Assembly (NCBI RefSeq): GCF_030733685.1
Contig: NZ_JASHIM010000017.1
Location: 39,941 to 103,940, forward strand
Length of the DNA: 64,000 nucleotides
Source of the DNA: Roseovarius sp. MMSF_3281
GTDB taxonomy: Bacteria; Pseudomonadota; Alphaproteobacteria; Rhodobacterales; Rhodobacteraceae
Direction of reading: 5' to 3'
Each line of letters starts with the position of its first letter. The first letter of the stretch is position 1. Shown piece after piece: positions 23,638 to 33,002 of this stretch. Made by a program: the position numbers and the translations under genes. The notes under the pieces were generated by a model. It saw only the letters and a program-made list of their open reading frames with translations, searched no databases and was not told where the DNA came from.

Positions 23638-24804
23638 ATGGCCGCTGAGAACAAACCGGGGATCCTTCAAGGCGTGAAGATCGTCGATCTGACTTCTGTG
23701 GTTTTCGGACCTTTGGCGACGCAGATGCTGGGCGATCTGGGGGCCGATGTGATCAAGGTCGAAGGCCCCGAGGGCGATCTTCTTCGCCAGGTCCAGCCAT
23801 CGCGCAACAAGCTGATGGGTGCCGCTTTTCTGGGGGCCAACCGTAACAAGCGCAGTGTCGTACTCGACCTCAAAACGCAAACCGGTCGCGATCAGTTGCG
23901 CAAGTTGCTCATCGATGCCGATGTGATGATTTCGAGCATCCGGCCTGCGGCGCTGGCCAGATTGTCTTTGGATCCCGAAACCCTACGCCAGGAAAACCCG
24001 AACCTGATCACGGTATCCGCCACCGGTTTCGGGCAGGACGGGCCCTATGCCGCCAAGCCTGCATTCGACGATTCCGTCCAGTCGGTGTCGGGATTGGCCA
24101 GCCTGGCGACCCTTCGCGACCCCGAGGCACCGCCCGCCTATGCCCCGACAATTCTCGCCGACAAGCTTGGCGGGGTCACCGCTGCCTATGCCGTGATGGG
24201 TGCCCTATTCCACCGCGAACGTACTGGAGAGGCCCAGCATGTCGAGGTTCCGATGTTTGAGACGCTGGCCGCCTTCCTGTTGGCCGAACATATGGATGGT
24301 GCCACCTTTGAAGAGCTTCCGCAGGATTTCGGCTATGCCCGCATGCTGGTTCCGCACCGGCGTCCAGTTCAGACCGCTGATGGCTACATCACAATTCTGC
24401 CTTACACCAACGTACAATGGGCGCGGTTTTTCAAGACGGTTGGGCGCAATGACATGATCGACCATGTCTGGGTCACGGACATGGACGCCCGTAGCCGCAA
24501 CATCGGCGCAGTATACGATATGGTGGCGCAGATTGCGCTGACCCGGACCACAGATGAGTGGCTTGACCTCATGGAGCAGGCCGACATACCCGCCATGCCA
24601 GTGCGCAACCTGTCAGATTTGCCGAACGATCCCCATCTTGCCGCAACCGGGTTCTTTCAACGGATTGATCACCCGACCGAAGGTGCGATCTGGACGACAC
24701 GCCCGCCGGTTCGCTTTTCGGCGACCCCTGCGCGACATGATCATCGCCCGGCCCCGCGACTTGGGGAACACAGCGACGAAATTCTGGGGCCGGGCAGGGA
24801 GTAG
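23638..24804 (+). CDS. CaiB/BaiF (family III) CoA-transferase
   Basis: The 388-residue product (from MAAENKPGILQGVKIVDLTS) has the CoA-binding LGDLGADVIKVEGPEGD and the catalytic Asp175 in PTILADKLGG. The C-terminal domain (LGEHSDEIL) closes the interlocked-dimer fold typical of the family. A GTG 12 bases upstream (23,626) is a possible alternative start; the ATG is preferred because family homology begins there. The gene ends 21 bases before the stop of a convergent acyl-CoA dehydrogenase, with no clear terminator hairpin between them. Confidence 0.92.
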   Translation: MAAENKPGILQGVKIVDLTSVVFGPLATQMLGDLGADVIKVEGPEGDLLRQVQPSRNKLMGAAFLGANRNKRSVVLDLKTQTGRDQLRKLLIDADVMISSIRPAALARLSLDPETLRQENPNLITVSATGFGQDGPYAAKPAFDDSVQSVSGLASLATLRDPEAPPAYAPTILADKLGGVTAAYAVMGALFHRERTGEAQHVEVPMFETLAAFLLAEHMDGATFEELPQDFGYARMLVPHRRPVQTADGYITILPYTNVQWARFFKTVGRNDMIDHVWVTDMDARSRNIGAVYDMVAQIALTRTTDEWLDLMEQADIPAMPVRNLSDLPNDPHLAATGFFQRIDHPTEGAIWTTRPPVRFSATPARHDHRPAPRLGEHSDEILGPGRE

Positions 24805-24825
24805 CCCCACCCGGCACCGGACGGA

Positions 24826-25983
24826 TCAAACATCCATCGAGCGTGCGATCAGTTCCTTCATGATCTCGTTGGTGCCGCCATAGATCATCTGGACCCTGCT
24901 GTCGGCATAAAGTCGCGCGATGGGGTATTCCATCATGAAACCGTAACCGCCGTGCAGTTGCAGGCATTCATGCATGACCTCGTTCTGCGTCTGGCTGCCC
25001 CACCATTTCGCCATCGAAGCCGTGGCCGCATCAAGTTCGCCCGCTTCAAGACGCGCGAGCCCGTCATTTACGAAGGAACGTAGCAATTCGGCCTTGGTTT
25101 TGCATTCCGCCAGTTTGAAGCGTGTATTCTGGAAGTCCATGATCCGGCTTCCAAATGCCTTGCGGTCCTGAACATATTTCACCGTTTCATCGATCGCAAA
25201 ATCAATAAAACCGAGCGCGGTAATGCCGATCATCAGCCGCTCCCAAGGCAGCTGCTTCATCAGCTGGTAGAACCCCTGCCCCTCTTCCGGACCAAGCAGG
25301 TTCGCCGTGGGCACGCGCACATCCTCGAAGAACAGCTCAGCAGTATCCGAACCTTTCATACCCAGTTTCTTCAGGTTCCGTCCCCGGCGAAAGCCCTCGG
25401 CGCCCTCGGTTTCCAGAACGATCAACGAAACGCCCTTGGCGCCGGCGTTGCGATCGGTCTTTGCCACGATAACAACGAGATCCGCCGTGAGCCCGTTTGT
25501 GATAAAGATCTTCGAACCGTTGATCTTGTAGTGGTTGCCATCCTTTTCCGCATAGGTTTGTACGTTCTGGAGGTCAGAGCCCGTTCCAGGCTCGGTCATG
25601 GCAATCGCCGCAACGCTGCCGCCGCTGACCAGTTTCGGCAACCACTTTTTCTTCTGTTCCTCACTGCCATATGCGTTGAGATAATGGATTACGATGGACT
25701 GAATCCCATAGCCCCAACCCGTATCGCCGGTGCGCCCCTGCTCGTAGACGGTAATCGCGTCGAACCCGATGCCGCCACCGAACCCACCATATTCTTCGGC
25801 AATCGAGCCACCCATGACACCCTGCTGACCGACTGTTTTCCAGAAGTCGCGGTCAACAATTCCCTGCTCCGCCCATTTTTCAATCTTCGGAGCCATCTCT
25901 GCATCGAAAAGCCTGCGTGTACTATCGGCGAACATCTTGTGTTCATCCACTGCCCAACTCGGGGAGTTCTTGATCAGAGACAT
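24826..25983 (-). CDS. acyl-CoA dehydrogenase
   Basis: A 385-residue acyl-CoA dehydrogenase with AMTEPGTGSDLQN (about 128-140), Glu248 in QLPWERLMIG at the helix-G catalytic position, and QMIYGGTNEIMKELIARSM at the C-terminus. The residue before GGTNEI is Tyr and the Glu used by medium-chain enzymes at that site is absent, so this is an isovaleryl/long-chain-type active site. It is a single-gene unit with its own degenerate operator/promoter at 26,019-26,046, convergent with the CoA-transferases. Confidence 0.94.
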   Translation of the reverse strand: MSLIKNSPSWAVDEHKMFADSTRRLFDAEMAPKIEKWAEQGIVDRDFWKTVGQQGVMGGSIAEEYGGFGGGIGFDAITVYEQGRTGDTGWGYGIQSIVIHYLNAYGSEEQKKKWLPKLVSGGSVAAIAMTEPGTGSDLQNVQTYAEKDGNHYKINGSKIFITNGLTADLVVIVAKTDRNAGAKGVSLIVLETEGAEGFRRGRNLKKLGMKGSDTAELFFEDVRVPTANLLGPEEGQGFYQLMKQLPWERLMIGITALGFIDFAIDETVKYVQDRKAFGSRIMDFQNTRFKLAECKTKAELLRSFVNDGLARLEAGELDAATASMAKWWGSQTQNEVMHECLQLHGGYGFMMEYPIARLYADSRVQMIYGGTNEIMKELIARSMDV

Positions 25984-26018
25984 GTTTTATTCCTATCGAG
26001 TCATGCTTGCATTGAGGA

Positions 26019-26046
26019 AATCTAACAAGTGTTTTTTTCTCGACAA
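26019..26046 (-). promoter_or_regulatory. promoter with half-conserved CTAACA-AG-TGTTTT operator
   Basis: On the reverse strand TTGTCG (26,041-26,046), a 16-base spacer and TAGATT (26,019-26,024) form a promoter 36 bases upstream of the dehydrogenase start. The operator palindrome (26,022-26,035) keeps one perfect half, CTAACA, and a decayed other half, TGTTTT. Weaker repression is expected. Confidence 0.6.
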
Positions 26047-26136
26047 TGAACCCGAGCCGTTCTGACGGAGCGTCACACGGCTTCGGACCGTGCGCATCCG
26101 GATTTTTCCAATCAACGCGCCGCCCATTCGGCTCGT

Positions 26137-26172
26137 ACAAAAAGGCCCGACAAAACAGGCGGGCCTTTTTGT
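26137..26172. terminator. strong bidirectional rho-independent terminator after etfA
   Basis: ACAAAAAGGCCCG (26,137-26,149) and CGGGCCTTTTTGT (26,160-26,172) form a perfect 13-bp stem with a 10-base loop and T runs on both strands. It lies 17 bases beyond the etfA stop and ends the long reverse operon. Confidence 0.92.
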
Positions 26173-26188
26173 AATTTTTGCAATGGAC

Positions 26189-27115
26189 TTACAGCTTGTC
26201 GGTCAGTTCAGGCAAGGCTTCGAACAGGTCGGCGACCAGGCCGTAATCGGCCACCTGGAAGATCGGGGCCTCTTCGTCCTTGTTGATCGCGACGATGATC
26301 TTGCTGTCCTTCATGCCCGCAAGGTGCTGGATCGCACCCGAGATGCCGACGGCGATATACAGGTCAGGCGCGACCACCTTGCCGGTCTGGCCGACCTGCC
26401 AGTCGTTCGGTGCAAAGCCCGAGTCGACGGCGGCGCGGGATGCGCCAACGGCGGCGCCCAGCTTGTCGGCCAGTTTCTCGATCAGCGCGAAATCGTCTTC
26501 CGAGCCGACGCCACGGCCGCCCGAAACCACGATACCGGCCGAGGTCAGTTCGGGACGGTCGCTTTCGGCGACCTTGTCTTCGACCCATTCCGACAGGCCC
26601 GAAGCGGAGGCCCCGCCCACGGTTTCCACAGTGGCGGAGCCACCGGTGCCGGCCGCGTCAAAGCTGGCGGTGCGGAAGGACACGACCTTTTTCGCGTCGC
26701 CCGATTTCACCGTCTGGATCGCGTTACCTGCGTAGATCGGGCGCTCGAACGTGTCGGCATCGACCACGCCCGAGACGTCGGTCAGCATCATCACGTCCAG
26801 CAGCGCGGCCACGCGGGGCAGCACGTTCTTGGCGTCGGTGGTGGCGGGCGCCACGATGTGATCGTAATCGCCTGCCAGCGACACGATCAGGTCGGCGGTC
26901 GATTCCGCCAGGCGATGACCCAGCGCGGGGTCTTCGGCGACCAGCACCTTGGCCACGCCGTCGATTGTCGCGGCTTCTTTCGCGGCATCGGCGGCGGATG
27001 CGCCGGCGCACAGAACCGTCACGTCGCCCAGGGCCTTAGACGCGGTGACCGCCTTTGCGGTCGCGTCCATCGACAGTTCACCATTGTTGACTTCGGCAAG
27101 AAGAAGAACAGCCAT
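26189..27115 (-). CDS. etfA: electron transfer flavoprotein alpha subunit
   Basis: The 308-residue alpha subunit of ETF starts with the family-typical [15 protein letters not shown]. The C-terminal FAD domain is complete: [40 protein letters not shown] and [20 protein letters not shown] takes electrons from the acyl-CoA dehydrogenases and passes them to ETF:quinone oxidoreductase, which is not encoded here. The ATG overlaps the etfB stop codon by one base (TGATG), giving translational coupling. Having a dedicated ETF in the operon supplies electron transfer for the six dehydrogenases of the island. Confidence 0.97.
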   Translation of the reverse strand: MAVLLLAEVNNGELSMDATAKAVTASKALGDVTVLCAGASAADAAKEAATIDGVAKVLVAEDPALGHRLAESTADLIVSLAGDYDHIVAPATTDAKNVLPRVAALLDVMMLTDVSGVVDADTFERPIYAGNAIQTVKSGDAKKVVSFRTASFDAAGTGGSATVETVGGASASGLSEWVEDKVAESDRPELTSAGIVVSGGRGVGSEDDFALIEKLADKLGAAVGASRAAVDSGFAPNDWQVGQTGKVVAPDLYIAVGISGAIQHLAGMKDSKIIVAINKDEEAPIFQVADYGLVADLFEALPELTDKL

Positions 27116-27873
27116 CACACCGCCCCCTTTTCCTTGAGTTTCGCAACCAGCTCGTCGACCGAGCCAACCATTTCACCGGCGGCGCGTTCGGCCGGCTCGG
27201 ACGTCTTGACCACGGTCAGGCGCGGGGTGACGTCGACGCCGTAATCGGCGGCGGTCTTTTCATCCAGCGGCTTTTTCTTGGCCTTCATGATGTTGGGCAG
27301 CGACGCATAGCGCGGTTCGTTCAGGCGCAGGTCGACGGAAACGACGGTCGGCATCTTGACCTTGATGGTCTGCAGGCCGCCATCGACCTCGCGGGTGACG
27401 ACGGCGCTGTCGCCATCGATGCCCACTTCCGAGGCAAAGGTCGCCTGGCTCCAACCGAGGATCGCCGACAGCATCTGGCCGGTGGCGTTCATGTCGTTGT
27501 CGATCGCCTGCTTGCCGCAGAGAACCAGACCGGGCTGTTCCTCTTCCACGACCTTGGCAAGGATCTTGGCCACGGCCAGCGGCTCGATATCCTGGTGCAC
27601 GTCATCCGCTGCGACGACCAGGATGGCGCGGTCGGCGCCCATGGCCAGTGCGGTGCGCAGGGTTTCCTGCGCCTGTTTGACGCCGATGGATACCGCGACG
27701 ACCTCTTCGGCCTTGCCGGCCTCTTTCAGGCGGATCGCCTCTTCGACGGCGATTTCGTCGAAAGGGTTCATCGACATCTTAACGTTGGCCAGATCGACAC
27801 CGCTTCCGTCCGCTTTGACACGAACCTTCACGTTGTAGTCGATCACGCGTTTCACAGGCACGAGTACCTTCAT
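27115..27873 (-). CDS. etfB: electron transfer flavoprotein beta subunit
   Basis: The 252-residue beta subunit begins [20 protein letters not shown]. It contains the AMP-binding region [18 protein letters not shown], the conserved [20 protein letters not shown] and the recognition-loop area [20 protein letters not shown] that docks onto dehydrogenases. It precedes etfA with a one-base overlap and follows the PaaG-like crotonase gene by 42 bases. A second, housekeeping etfBA elsewhere in the genome is likely but not visible. Confidence 0.97.
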   Translation of the reverse strand: MKVLVPVKRVIDYNVKVRVKADGSGVDLANVKMSMNPFDEIAVEEAIRLKEAGKAEEVVAVSIGVKQAQETLRTALAMGADRAILVVAADDVHQDIEPLAVAKILAKVVEEEQPGLVLCGKQAIDNDMNATGQMLSAILGWSQATFASEVGIDGDSAVVTREVDGGLQTIKVKMPTVVSVDLRLNEPRYASLPNIMKAKKKPLDEKTAADYGVDVTPRLTVVKTSEPAERAAGEMVGSVDELVAKLKEKGAV

Positions 27874-27915
27874 TGGCGTGGTCTCCTTGAGTTTTGCGAT
27901 AAGGTTTCAACCGAG

Positions 27916-28698
27916 TTAACGGTCTTTGAATTCTGGGGTTCTTTTTTCCGAAAACGCTTTCATCGCCTCGGGAAAGTCATGCGCGCACAGCAAAACGCTT
28001 TGGGCATCGCGCTCGATATCCAGCGCCTCGAGATAGCTGCACTCGGCTGCGGCGCGCATCACACGCTTGGCGGTCTGAACGCCAAACATCGGGTGCGTTG
28101 CAATCTCGCGGGCAATTTCCAACGCCCGTACCTCGACCTGGTTGGCCGGCACGCATTCTTCGACAACGCGCAGGTCCCTAGCGGTGCGCCCGTCGATTTC
28201 ACGACCCGTGAGCACCAGCATCCGCGCCACCCCCGCACCGGCACGCTGTTGAAGCAGCCAGCTAGATCCCGTGTCGGGACAGCCGCCGACGCGCGCAAAA
28301 ACTTCGCACAGCCGGGCATCTTCGGCAGCAACGACAATGTCCGCCGACAAGGCCAGGCTTAAACCCGCGCCAAAAGCCACGCCGCATATCGCGGAAATCA
28401 GAGGTTTGCGAAACAGATAGGCCGCGCGTCCGCCATCGTGAACCAGCTCCACCATTTCCGATGTCGCCTTTGCGCCTTTCGCGATCTCAGACTGAAACCC
28501 GACAAGATCGCCGCCGCTGCTGAAATGATCGCCACCGGTCATAACAACGACACGGATCGCATCGTCACGTTCGGCTTCGCGCAGGAGCGCCACCAGTTCA
28601 TCGACGAACCCGATGCTGTAAGGGTTGCGTTTTGTCGGCTGAAGAAACCGCAGGATTCCGACAGGGCCATCCCTGTCCAGGCGAATAAGCTCAGTCAT
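27916..28698 (-). CDS. PaaG-like enoyl-CoA isomerase/hydratase family protein
   Basis: A 260-residue crotonase (MTELIRLDRDGPVGILRFLQ). The hydratase glutamates are replaced by Ser and Phe, but an aspartate is present in GGCPDTGSSWLLQQRAG, matching the catalytic Asp of PaaG/dienoyl-CoA isomerase-type enzymes (VPDSGSTWLLP). Double-bond shifting is therefore more likely than hydration. The oxyanion loops are HFSSGGDLVGFQ and ICGVAFGAGLSLALSAD. It lies between another crotonase gene (11 bases upstream) and etfB. Confidence 0.9.
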   Translation of the reverse strand: MTELIRLDRDGPVGILRFLQPTKRNPYSIGFVDELVALLREAERDDAIRVVVMTGGDHFSSGGDLVGFQSEIAKGAKATSEMVELVHDGGRAAYLFRKPLISAICGVAFGAGLSLALSADIVVAAEDARLCEVFARVGGCPDTGSSWLLQQRAGAGVARMLVLTGREIDGRTARDLRVVEECVPANQVEVRALEIAREIATHPMFGVQTAKRVMRAAAECSYLEALDIERDAQSVLLCAHDFPEAMKAFSEKRTPEFKDR

Positions 28699-28709
28699 TC
28701 AAGCCTCCA

Positions 28710-29486
28710 TCAGGTTCCGGTCCAGACGGGTGCGCGCTTTTCAGCAAAGGCCTTTGGGCCTTCAATCGCGTCGTTGCTGGCGTAAACCACCTCGTGAAGG
28801 CGCTTGCCCTCTTTCAGGCCACCCGCACAGCCCAAGTCCATGGTCGCGCGAACGCCGCCTTTGGCCGCAATCACCGAAAGCGGGGCCGCGCTGGCAATGC
28901 GCTTGGCAAGGTCAAATGCCCTTGCGCGGACGGCATCGGGCGTGTCCTCGAGATAGTTGGTGAACCCGTATTCGTGCAGGCGCTCGATCGGCATCAAGTC
29001 GCCGGTCAGAACGATTTCCATAAGGATGGGCTGCGGTAGCATGGACAGTGCCGGCGATGCCCAGGGCGATCCACGACCGATCTTTACTTCGGTGATACCG
29101 ACCTTGGTCCCCTTGAGACCGACCCGCAGATCGCAATTCAAGGTCAGCATCATTCCGCCCGCCATCAGCGACCCCGTCATCGCCGCGATGATCGGTTTCT
29201 TGCAGGCGCGCATTGTCTCGTGAAACGGGTCGCGCATCTTGGTCAGAATATCGACGCCCTCGTCGCGTGCGATTTGTGTGGCTTCCTTCAGATCCAGTCC
29301 GGCGCTGAACACGCCACAATCGGCCGAAGTCAGAATGGCCACACGAACGCTGTCATCCGCCTCGATCTTTTCCCAAGCATCGGTCAGCCCGTTCGTAGCC
29401 GCCACGGAAAGTGCGTTTTTGCGTTCGGGCCGGTCAATACAGACGGTTGCAATTCCGTCTTCGATCTTCACGTCAATGGGGCTCAT
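28710..29486 (-). CDS. enoyl-CoA hydratase/isomerase family protein
   Basis: A 258-residue crotonase with its start at 29,486 (MSPIDVKIEDGIATVCIDRP). The first hydratase Glu is Met (MAGGMMLTLNCD); the second is retained (Glu in GITEVKIGRGSPWA). A single Glu is the pattern of many isomerases and of some one-base hydratases. The sequence CGVFSAGLDLKEATQI forms the first oxyanion loop. It follows the livK terminator-like hairpin at 29,528-29,559, so its expression may be reduced relative to the transporter genes. Confidence 0.9.
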   Translation of the reverse strand: MSPIDVKIEDGIATVCIDRPERKNALSVAATNGLTDAWEKIEADDSVRVAILTSADCGVFSAGLDLKEATQIARDEGVDILTKMRDPFHETMRACKKPIIAAMTGSLMAGGMMLTLNCDLRVGLKGTKVGITEVKIGRGSPWASPALSMLPQPILMEIVLTGDLMPIERLHEYGFTNYLEDTPDAVRARAFDLAKRIASAAPLSVIAAKGGVRATMDLGCAGGLKEGKRLHEVVYASNDAIEGPKAFAEKRAPVWTGT

Positions 29487-29527
29487 GATACCTGCTTCGC
29501 TTTCTCGGGACAATCTAACTGCGGAAA

Positions 29528-29559
29528 GCTTCCCCGCGACGTGTCTGCCGCGGGGAAGC
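29528..29559 (-). terminator. hairpin after the first substrate-binding-protein gene (possible attenuator)
   Basis: GCTTCCCCGCG (29,528-29,538) and CGCGGGGAAGC (29,549-29,559) form a perfect 11-bp stem with a 10-base loop just after the 29,566 stop. On the reverse strand it is followed by a short TTTCC, not a long U run, so partial termination inside the operon is more likely than full. Confidence 0.65.
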
Positions 29560-29565
29560 CCAGTC

Positions 29566-30816
29566 TTATTCGACTTTGAACGTCGCGGAGTTGTGCTTGA
29601 TGACATCCCAAACAACGTCGAGATAGTCGGCGCTCCAGTCGGTCAGCGGAACCCAGGTTTCGCCATTCCACTGTTCGACCCGGGTCTTGCCACCACCTCC
29701 GTGGTCTTTGTCGGTCACTGTAACCGGGGCCATGATGCCGTTTCCATCGAAGTTCTCGATCGATTCATAGGCATTCTTCATCTTTTCCGGTGTGATCGGC
29801 CAACCGTTTTCGGTAATCGCAATACGCGCAGCTTCGAAACCGGCCGAGTAGATCGCCATGCCCGTATTGTAGTACACGTCGCGCACGAGGCTCTCGGGTC
29901 CGCTGCCCTTGCCATTGGCATAATAGGTGTCCAGCATCGTCTTGACGATCGGAACTTCCTGGCCACCGGCCACGTTGGTCCCGCGCAGGATGCCTTTCGC
30001 CTCTTCCACTCCGATGTTGGCGATATCGACTTCGTTCAGCCAGTTCACCGCAAGATAGCGGTCAATCGGGAAACGGTTGCGACGCATTTCTTTCGAGGCA
30101 ACCACATGTCCGCCCGCCAGTAGCCAGCTGATCACATAATCTGGCTTGTCACGGCGGATTTTGCTCCATGCGCCGGCTTGATCCGATCCCGGAAGCGGCA
30201 CGGGATAAAGCTCCAGTTCGAACCCTTCCTTCTCGGAAAGCGTTTTCAGGATCCCGATCGGTTCCTGACCGAAGGGATAATCCAGATAGATGAACCCGAT
30301 CTTCGCTTTGCTCAAGTCACCGTCCATCTGATCCTTGATGAAGGCAACGTCATTTGCCGCCTGCTGCCAGTACGTCGGACCGACCGGGAAAACCCATTCG
30401 AATACTTCGCCGTCCACCGCGTCACCGCGGCCAACGAAAGACTGCATCAACACGTTCCCGTCCTTCATCGCACGCGGCAGAACCGCGTTCGTGACCGGCG
30501 TGGACAGAAAATTGAATAGGAACACACCTTCGCGCTTGAGCTGCTCGTAGCATTCCACGCCGCGCTGCGGTTCGTTGCCGTGATCGCGCACGATGATTTC
30601 CACCGGATGCCCTTCGATCCCACCGTTCTCGTTGGTGTACCTCGCGAGGTCCTGTGCCGCCTGGGCCACTTGCGGCGAAATGAACGTGTAGGATTTACTG
30701 AGGTCGAAGCAGAGTCCGAAGCGGATCGGCTCCTTGTCCTGCGCTGCGGCCACAGTCGCGCTTGCTGCCAGCGCGGCAGTCAGGGCCACCGCCTTTATGT
30801 GCTGTTTGATCTTCAT
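29566..30816 (-). CDS. LIV-type ABC transporter substrate-binding protein (LivK-like)
   Basis: A 416-residue periplasmic binding protein with a clear Sec signal peptide (MKIKQHIKAVALTAALAASA, cleavage near AAAQ-DK). The mature part has the type I periplasmic fold: RFGLCFDLSKSYTFISPQ, ARYTNENGGIEGHPVEIIV and NEPQRGVECYEQLKREGVFL. The ligand is unknown; amino-acid-type LivK folds also bind aromatic and dicarboxylic acids in operons with CoA ligases. It is the second of two tandem paralogues, about equally long (the other at 30,911-32,149), which suggests two ligands or two affinities sharing one permease. The start has GGGAGAGAG a few bases upstream. Confidence 0.93.
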   Translation of the reverse strand: MKIKQHIKAVALTAALAASATVAAAQDKEPIRFGLCFDLSKSYTFISPQVAQAAQDLARYTNENGGIEGHPVEIIVRDHGNEPQRGVECYEQLKREGVFLFNFLSTPVTNAVLPRAMKDGNVLMQSFVGRGDAVDGEVFEWVFPVGPTYWQQAANDVAFIKDQMDGDLSKAKIGFIYLDYPFGQEPIGILKTLSEKEGFELELYPVPLPGSDQAGAWSKIRRDKPDYVISWLLAGGHVVASKEMRRNRFPIDRYLAVNWLNEVDIANIGVEEAKGILRGTNVAGGQEVPIVKTMLDTYYANGKGSGPESLVRDVYYNTGMAIYSAGFEAARIAITENGWPITPEKMKNAYESIENFDGNGIMAPVTVTDKDHGGGGKTRVEQWNGETWVPLTDWSADYLDVVWDVIKHNSATFKVE

Positions 30817-30910
30817 CGTTTCTCTCTCCCGTTGGTTTGATTTAGAGCGGTTATACCGTTTCATGGGCCACTGCCGCCCCGCATGGCGGAACCCTTCCTG
30901 TGTCAGTCTT

Positions 30911-32149
30911 TCACTGCCCGTATTTTGAGGAACTTTCTTTAACCACGTCCCACACGACGTCGGCGTATTCAGAGATCCAGTCGGTTTGCGGCACCCAAGT
31001 CTCTCCGTCCCACATTTCGATACGGGTCTTGCCCCCGCCGCCATGATCTTCGGCCGTCACCGTAATGGGGGCCATCAGCCCGTTCGCGTCATAGCCCTCA
31101 AGCGACTCCAGTCCGGCCTTGTAGGATGTCGGAGTGATCGGCAGCCCCTCGGCTTCCGCCGCCTTGCGCGCGGCTTCGAACATGATCGAATACATGGCCA
31201 GCCCGGTGTTGTAGAAAACGTCCTGCGTCTTCTCGATCGGGCCGGATCCCTCGCCCTTGTCATAAAGCTCGGCCATGATTTCCTGATACAGGGCAATATC
31301 CTGACCGCCCACGACATTGGTCCCGCGCTTGATACCTTTGGCGGCCTCTTTACCGATGTTGGCGATATCGACTTCGTTCAGCCAGTTGACCGAGATGTAT
31401 TTGTCCATCGGAATGCGATTGCGCTTCATCTCTTTCGAGGCAACCACATGGGCACCGCCCAGCATCCAGACGATCACATGATCGGGCTTGTCGCGGCGCA
31501 CCTTGGACCACACGCCGGCCTGGTCGCTGCCAGGCAGTGGCACGGGGTACAGTTCAAGCTCGAAACCCTCTTTCTCGGACAGGGTTTCCAGGATCTCGAT
31601 CGGCTCCTGCCCGAAGGGATAATCGAAGTAAACAAACCCGACCTTCACATCTGACAGATCGCCGTCATGCAATTGCTTGATGTAGGCGACATCGTTGGCG
31701 GCCTGTCCCCAATAGGTCGGCCCGATCGGATAGACCCAATCGAAGACGGTGCCATCAACGGCATCGCCGCGCCCGACAAGAGACTGCATCAGGATACGCC
31801 CGTCTTCCATGGCCCGCGGCAGGATAGCCAGAGACACCGGAGTGGACAGGGTATCGAAAACAAAGACGCCCTCGCGGCTGAGTTTCGAGTAGCACTCGAT
31901 TCCGCGCTGCGGTTCGTTCCCGTGGTCACGCACGATGACTTCGACCGGTTCCCCACCGATGCCGCCCTTCATGTTGATGAGCTTGGCAAGGTCCATCGCG
32001 GCCTGCGAAACCTGCGGCGTGACAAAGGTATAGGCTTTGCTGAGATCGTAGCAGATGCCGATCTTGAATGGCTCGGCCAGCGCCTGGGTGCCGAACAGCG
32101 CCCCGCCAACCATTGAAAATACAGCCAGCGCTTTGGTAAGTTTCTTCAT
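30911..32149 (-). CDS. LIV-type ABC transporter substrate-binding protein (LivK-like)
   Basis: The 412-residue product has an N-terminal signal peptide (MKKLTKALAVFSMVGGALFG, cleavage near ALA-EP). It is strongly similar along its whole length to its downstream paralogue: both carry Y-D/F-D-LSK-Y-TF, NEPQRG-ECY, LPGSDQAG-WSK-RRDKPD and the C-terminal DHGGGGKTR. It is encoded 33 bases after the ATPase gene. The duplication must be old enough for the two to differ throughout, so the ligands have probably diverged. Confidence 0.93.
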   Translation of the reverse strand: MKKLTKALAVFSMVGGALFGTQALAEPFKIGICYDLSKAYTFVTPQVSQAAMDLAKLINMKGGIGGEPVEVIVRDHGNEPQRGIECYSKLSREGVFVFDTLSTPVSLAILPRAMEDGRILMQSLVGRGDAVDGTVFDWVYPIGPTYWGQAANDVAYIKQLHDGDLSDVKVGFVYFDYPFGQEPIEILETLSEKEGFELELYPVPLPGSDQAGVWSKVRRDKPDHVIVWMLGGAHVVASKEMKRNRIPMDKYISVNWLNEVDIANIGKEAAKGIKRGTNVVGGQDIALYQEIMAELYDKGEGSGPIEKTQDVFYNTGLAMYSIMFEAARKAAEAEGLPITPTSYKAGLESLEGYDANGLMAPITVTAEDHGGGGKTRIEMWDGETWVPQTDWISEYADVVWDVVKESSSKYGQ

Positions 32150-32182
32150 TTGTTCCTCCCTGAACAGTTTCCGAATAGTACG

Positions 32183-32998
32183 TTAGCTCAGCCAACGTTT
32201 GCGTCGGCTGTAGTGCTTGACGTTGTGAAAATCGGTCTCTCCGCCGCCTAGATAGAACTCCTGAATGTCGGAGTTAGATTTGAGCGCCTCGGCGGTGCCG
32301 TGCATAACAACGCGGCCGTTTTCGATAAGGTACCCTTGCGAAACGATTTCCAGAGCCGCCAAGGCGTTCTGTTCCACCAGCAGGACGGACAGGCCCTCAT
32401 CCTTATTGATCTTTTGCAAGATGCCGAAGATTTCCTCGACCAGGAACGGAGCAAGCCCAAGACTTGGTTCATCAAGCATCAACAGCTTCGGCTGGGTCAC
32501 GAGGGCCCGCCCAATGGCAAGCATCTGTTGCTCACCACCCGACAAATAGCCTGCTTGCGAATTCTTGCGTTCGGCAAGCCGCGGAAAATATCCGTAGATC
32601 TTTTCCTTTTCCGCATTCAGCGTTGATCGGGACATTCCGCGTGGCGCGGCGGCGGTCAGGTTCTCGTCGGGGGTCAGGTGTTCGAAGACCCGCCGCCCTT
32701 CGATGACATGACAGATGCCCATCTCGACGCGTTTTTGCGCGAGCGCTTCGGTAATGTCCGTTCCCTGGAACGTTATCTCACCTCGGCTGATGCGTCCGCG
32801 CTCGGCTTTCAAAAGACCGCTGATCGCTTTCAACGTGGTGCTTTTTCCCGCTCCGTTAGAACCCAAAAGTGCGATCATCTCGCCCTTTGGAACCTGAACC
32901 GAAACACCTTTGATCGCCAGCATTACATTGTCGTACAGCACCTCGACACTGTTCATGGACAGAATGTTCTGGGCTTCAACTTTTTCTTGCATCGGCAT
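32183..32998 (-). CDS. LIV-type ABC transporter ATP-binding protein (LivF-like)
   Basis: A 271-residue ATPase with Walker A LGSNGAGKSTTLKAISG, the signature LSGGEQQMLAIGRAL, Walker B LLMLDEPSLGLAP and the switch HIS replaced by the family-usual LLVEQN. The C-terminus is extended by about 25 residues (GGGETDFHNVKHYSRRKRWLS) compared with E. coli LivF, as in other ligase-linked transporters. It energises the inner-membrane permease together with the LivG-like protein of 36,880-37,686. The second ATG (32,992) is an equally possible start. Confidence 0.95.
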   Translation of the reverse strand: MPMQEKVEAQNILSMNSVEVLYDNVMLAIKGVSVQVPKGEMIALLGSNGAGKSTTLKAISGLLKAERGRISRGEITFQGTDITEALAQKRVEMGICHVIEGRRVFEHLTPDENLTAAAPRGMSRSTLNAEKEKIYGYFPRLAERKNSQAGYLSGGEQQMLAIGRALVTQPKLLMLDEPSLGLAPFLVEEIFGILQKINKDEGLSVLLVEQNALAALEIVSQGYLIENGRVVMHGTAEALKSNSDIQEFYLGGGETDFHNVKHYSRRKRWLS

Positions 32999-33002
32999 TC
33001 CC

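Noticed and set aside
24792..24799. GGGCAGGG pointing toward repC
   Set aside because: It is a single exception to the polarity, 28 kb from the origin and within coding sequence; it does not by itself disprove the bias.
29510..29523. CTAACT half-site before the 29,486 crotonase as a seventh operator
   Set aside because: No second half-site follows and no promoter boxes are spaced correctly; the gene lies inside an operon.
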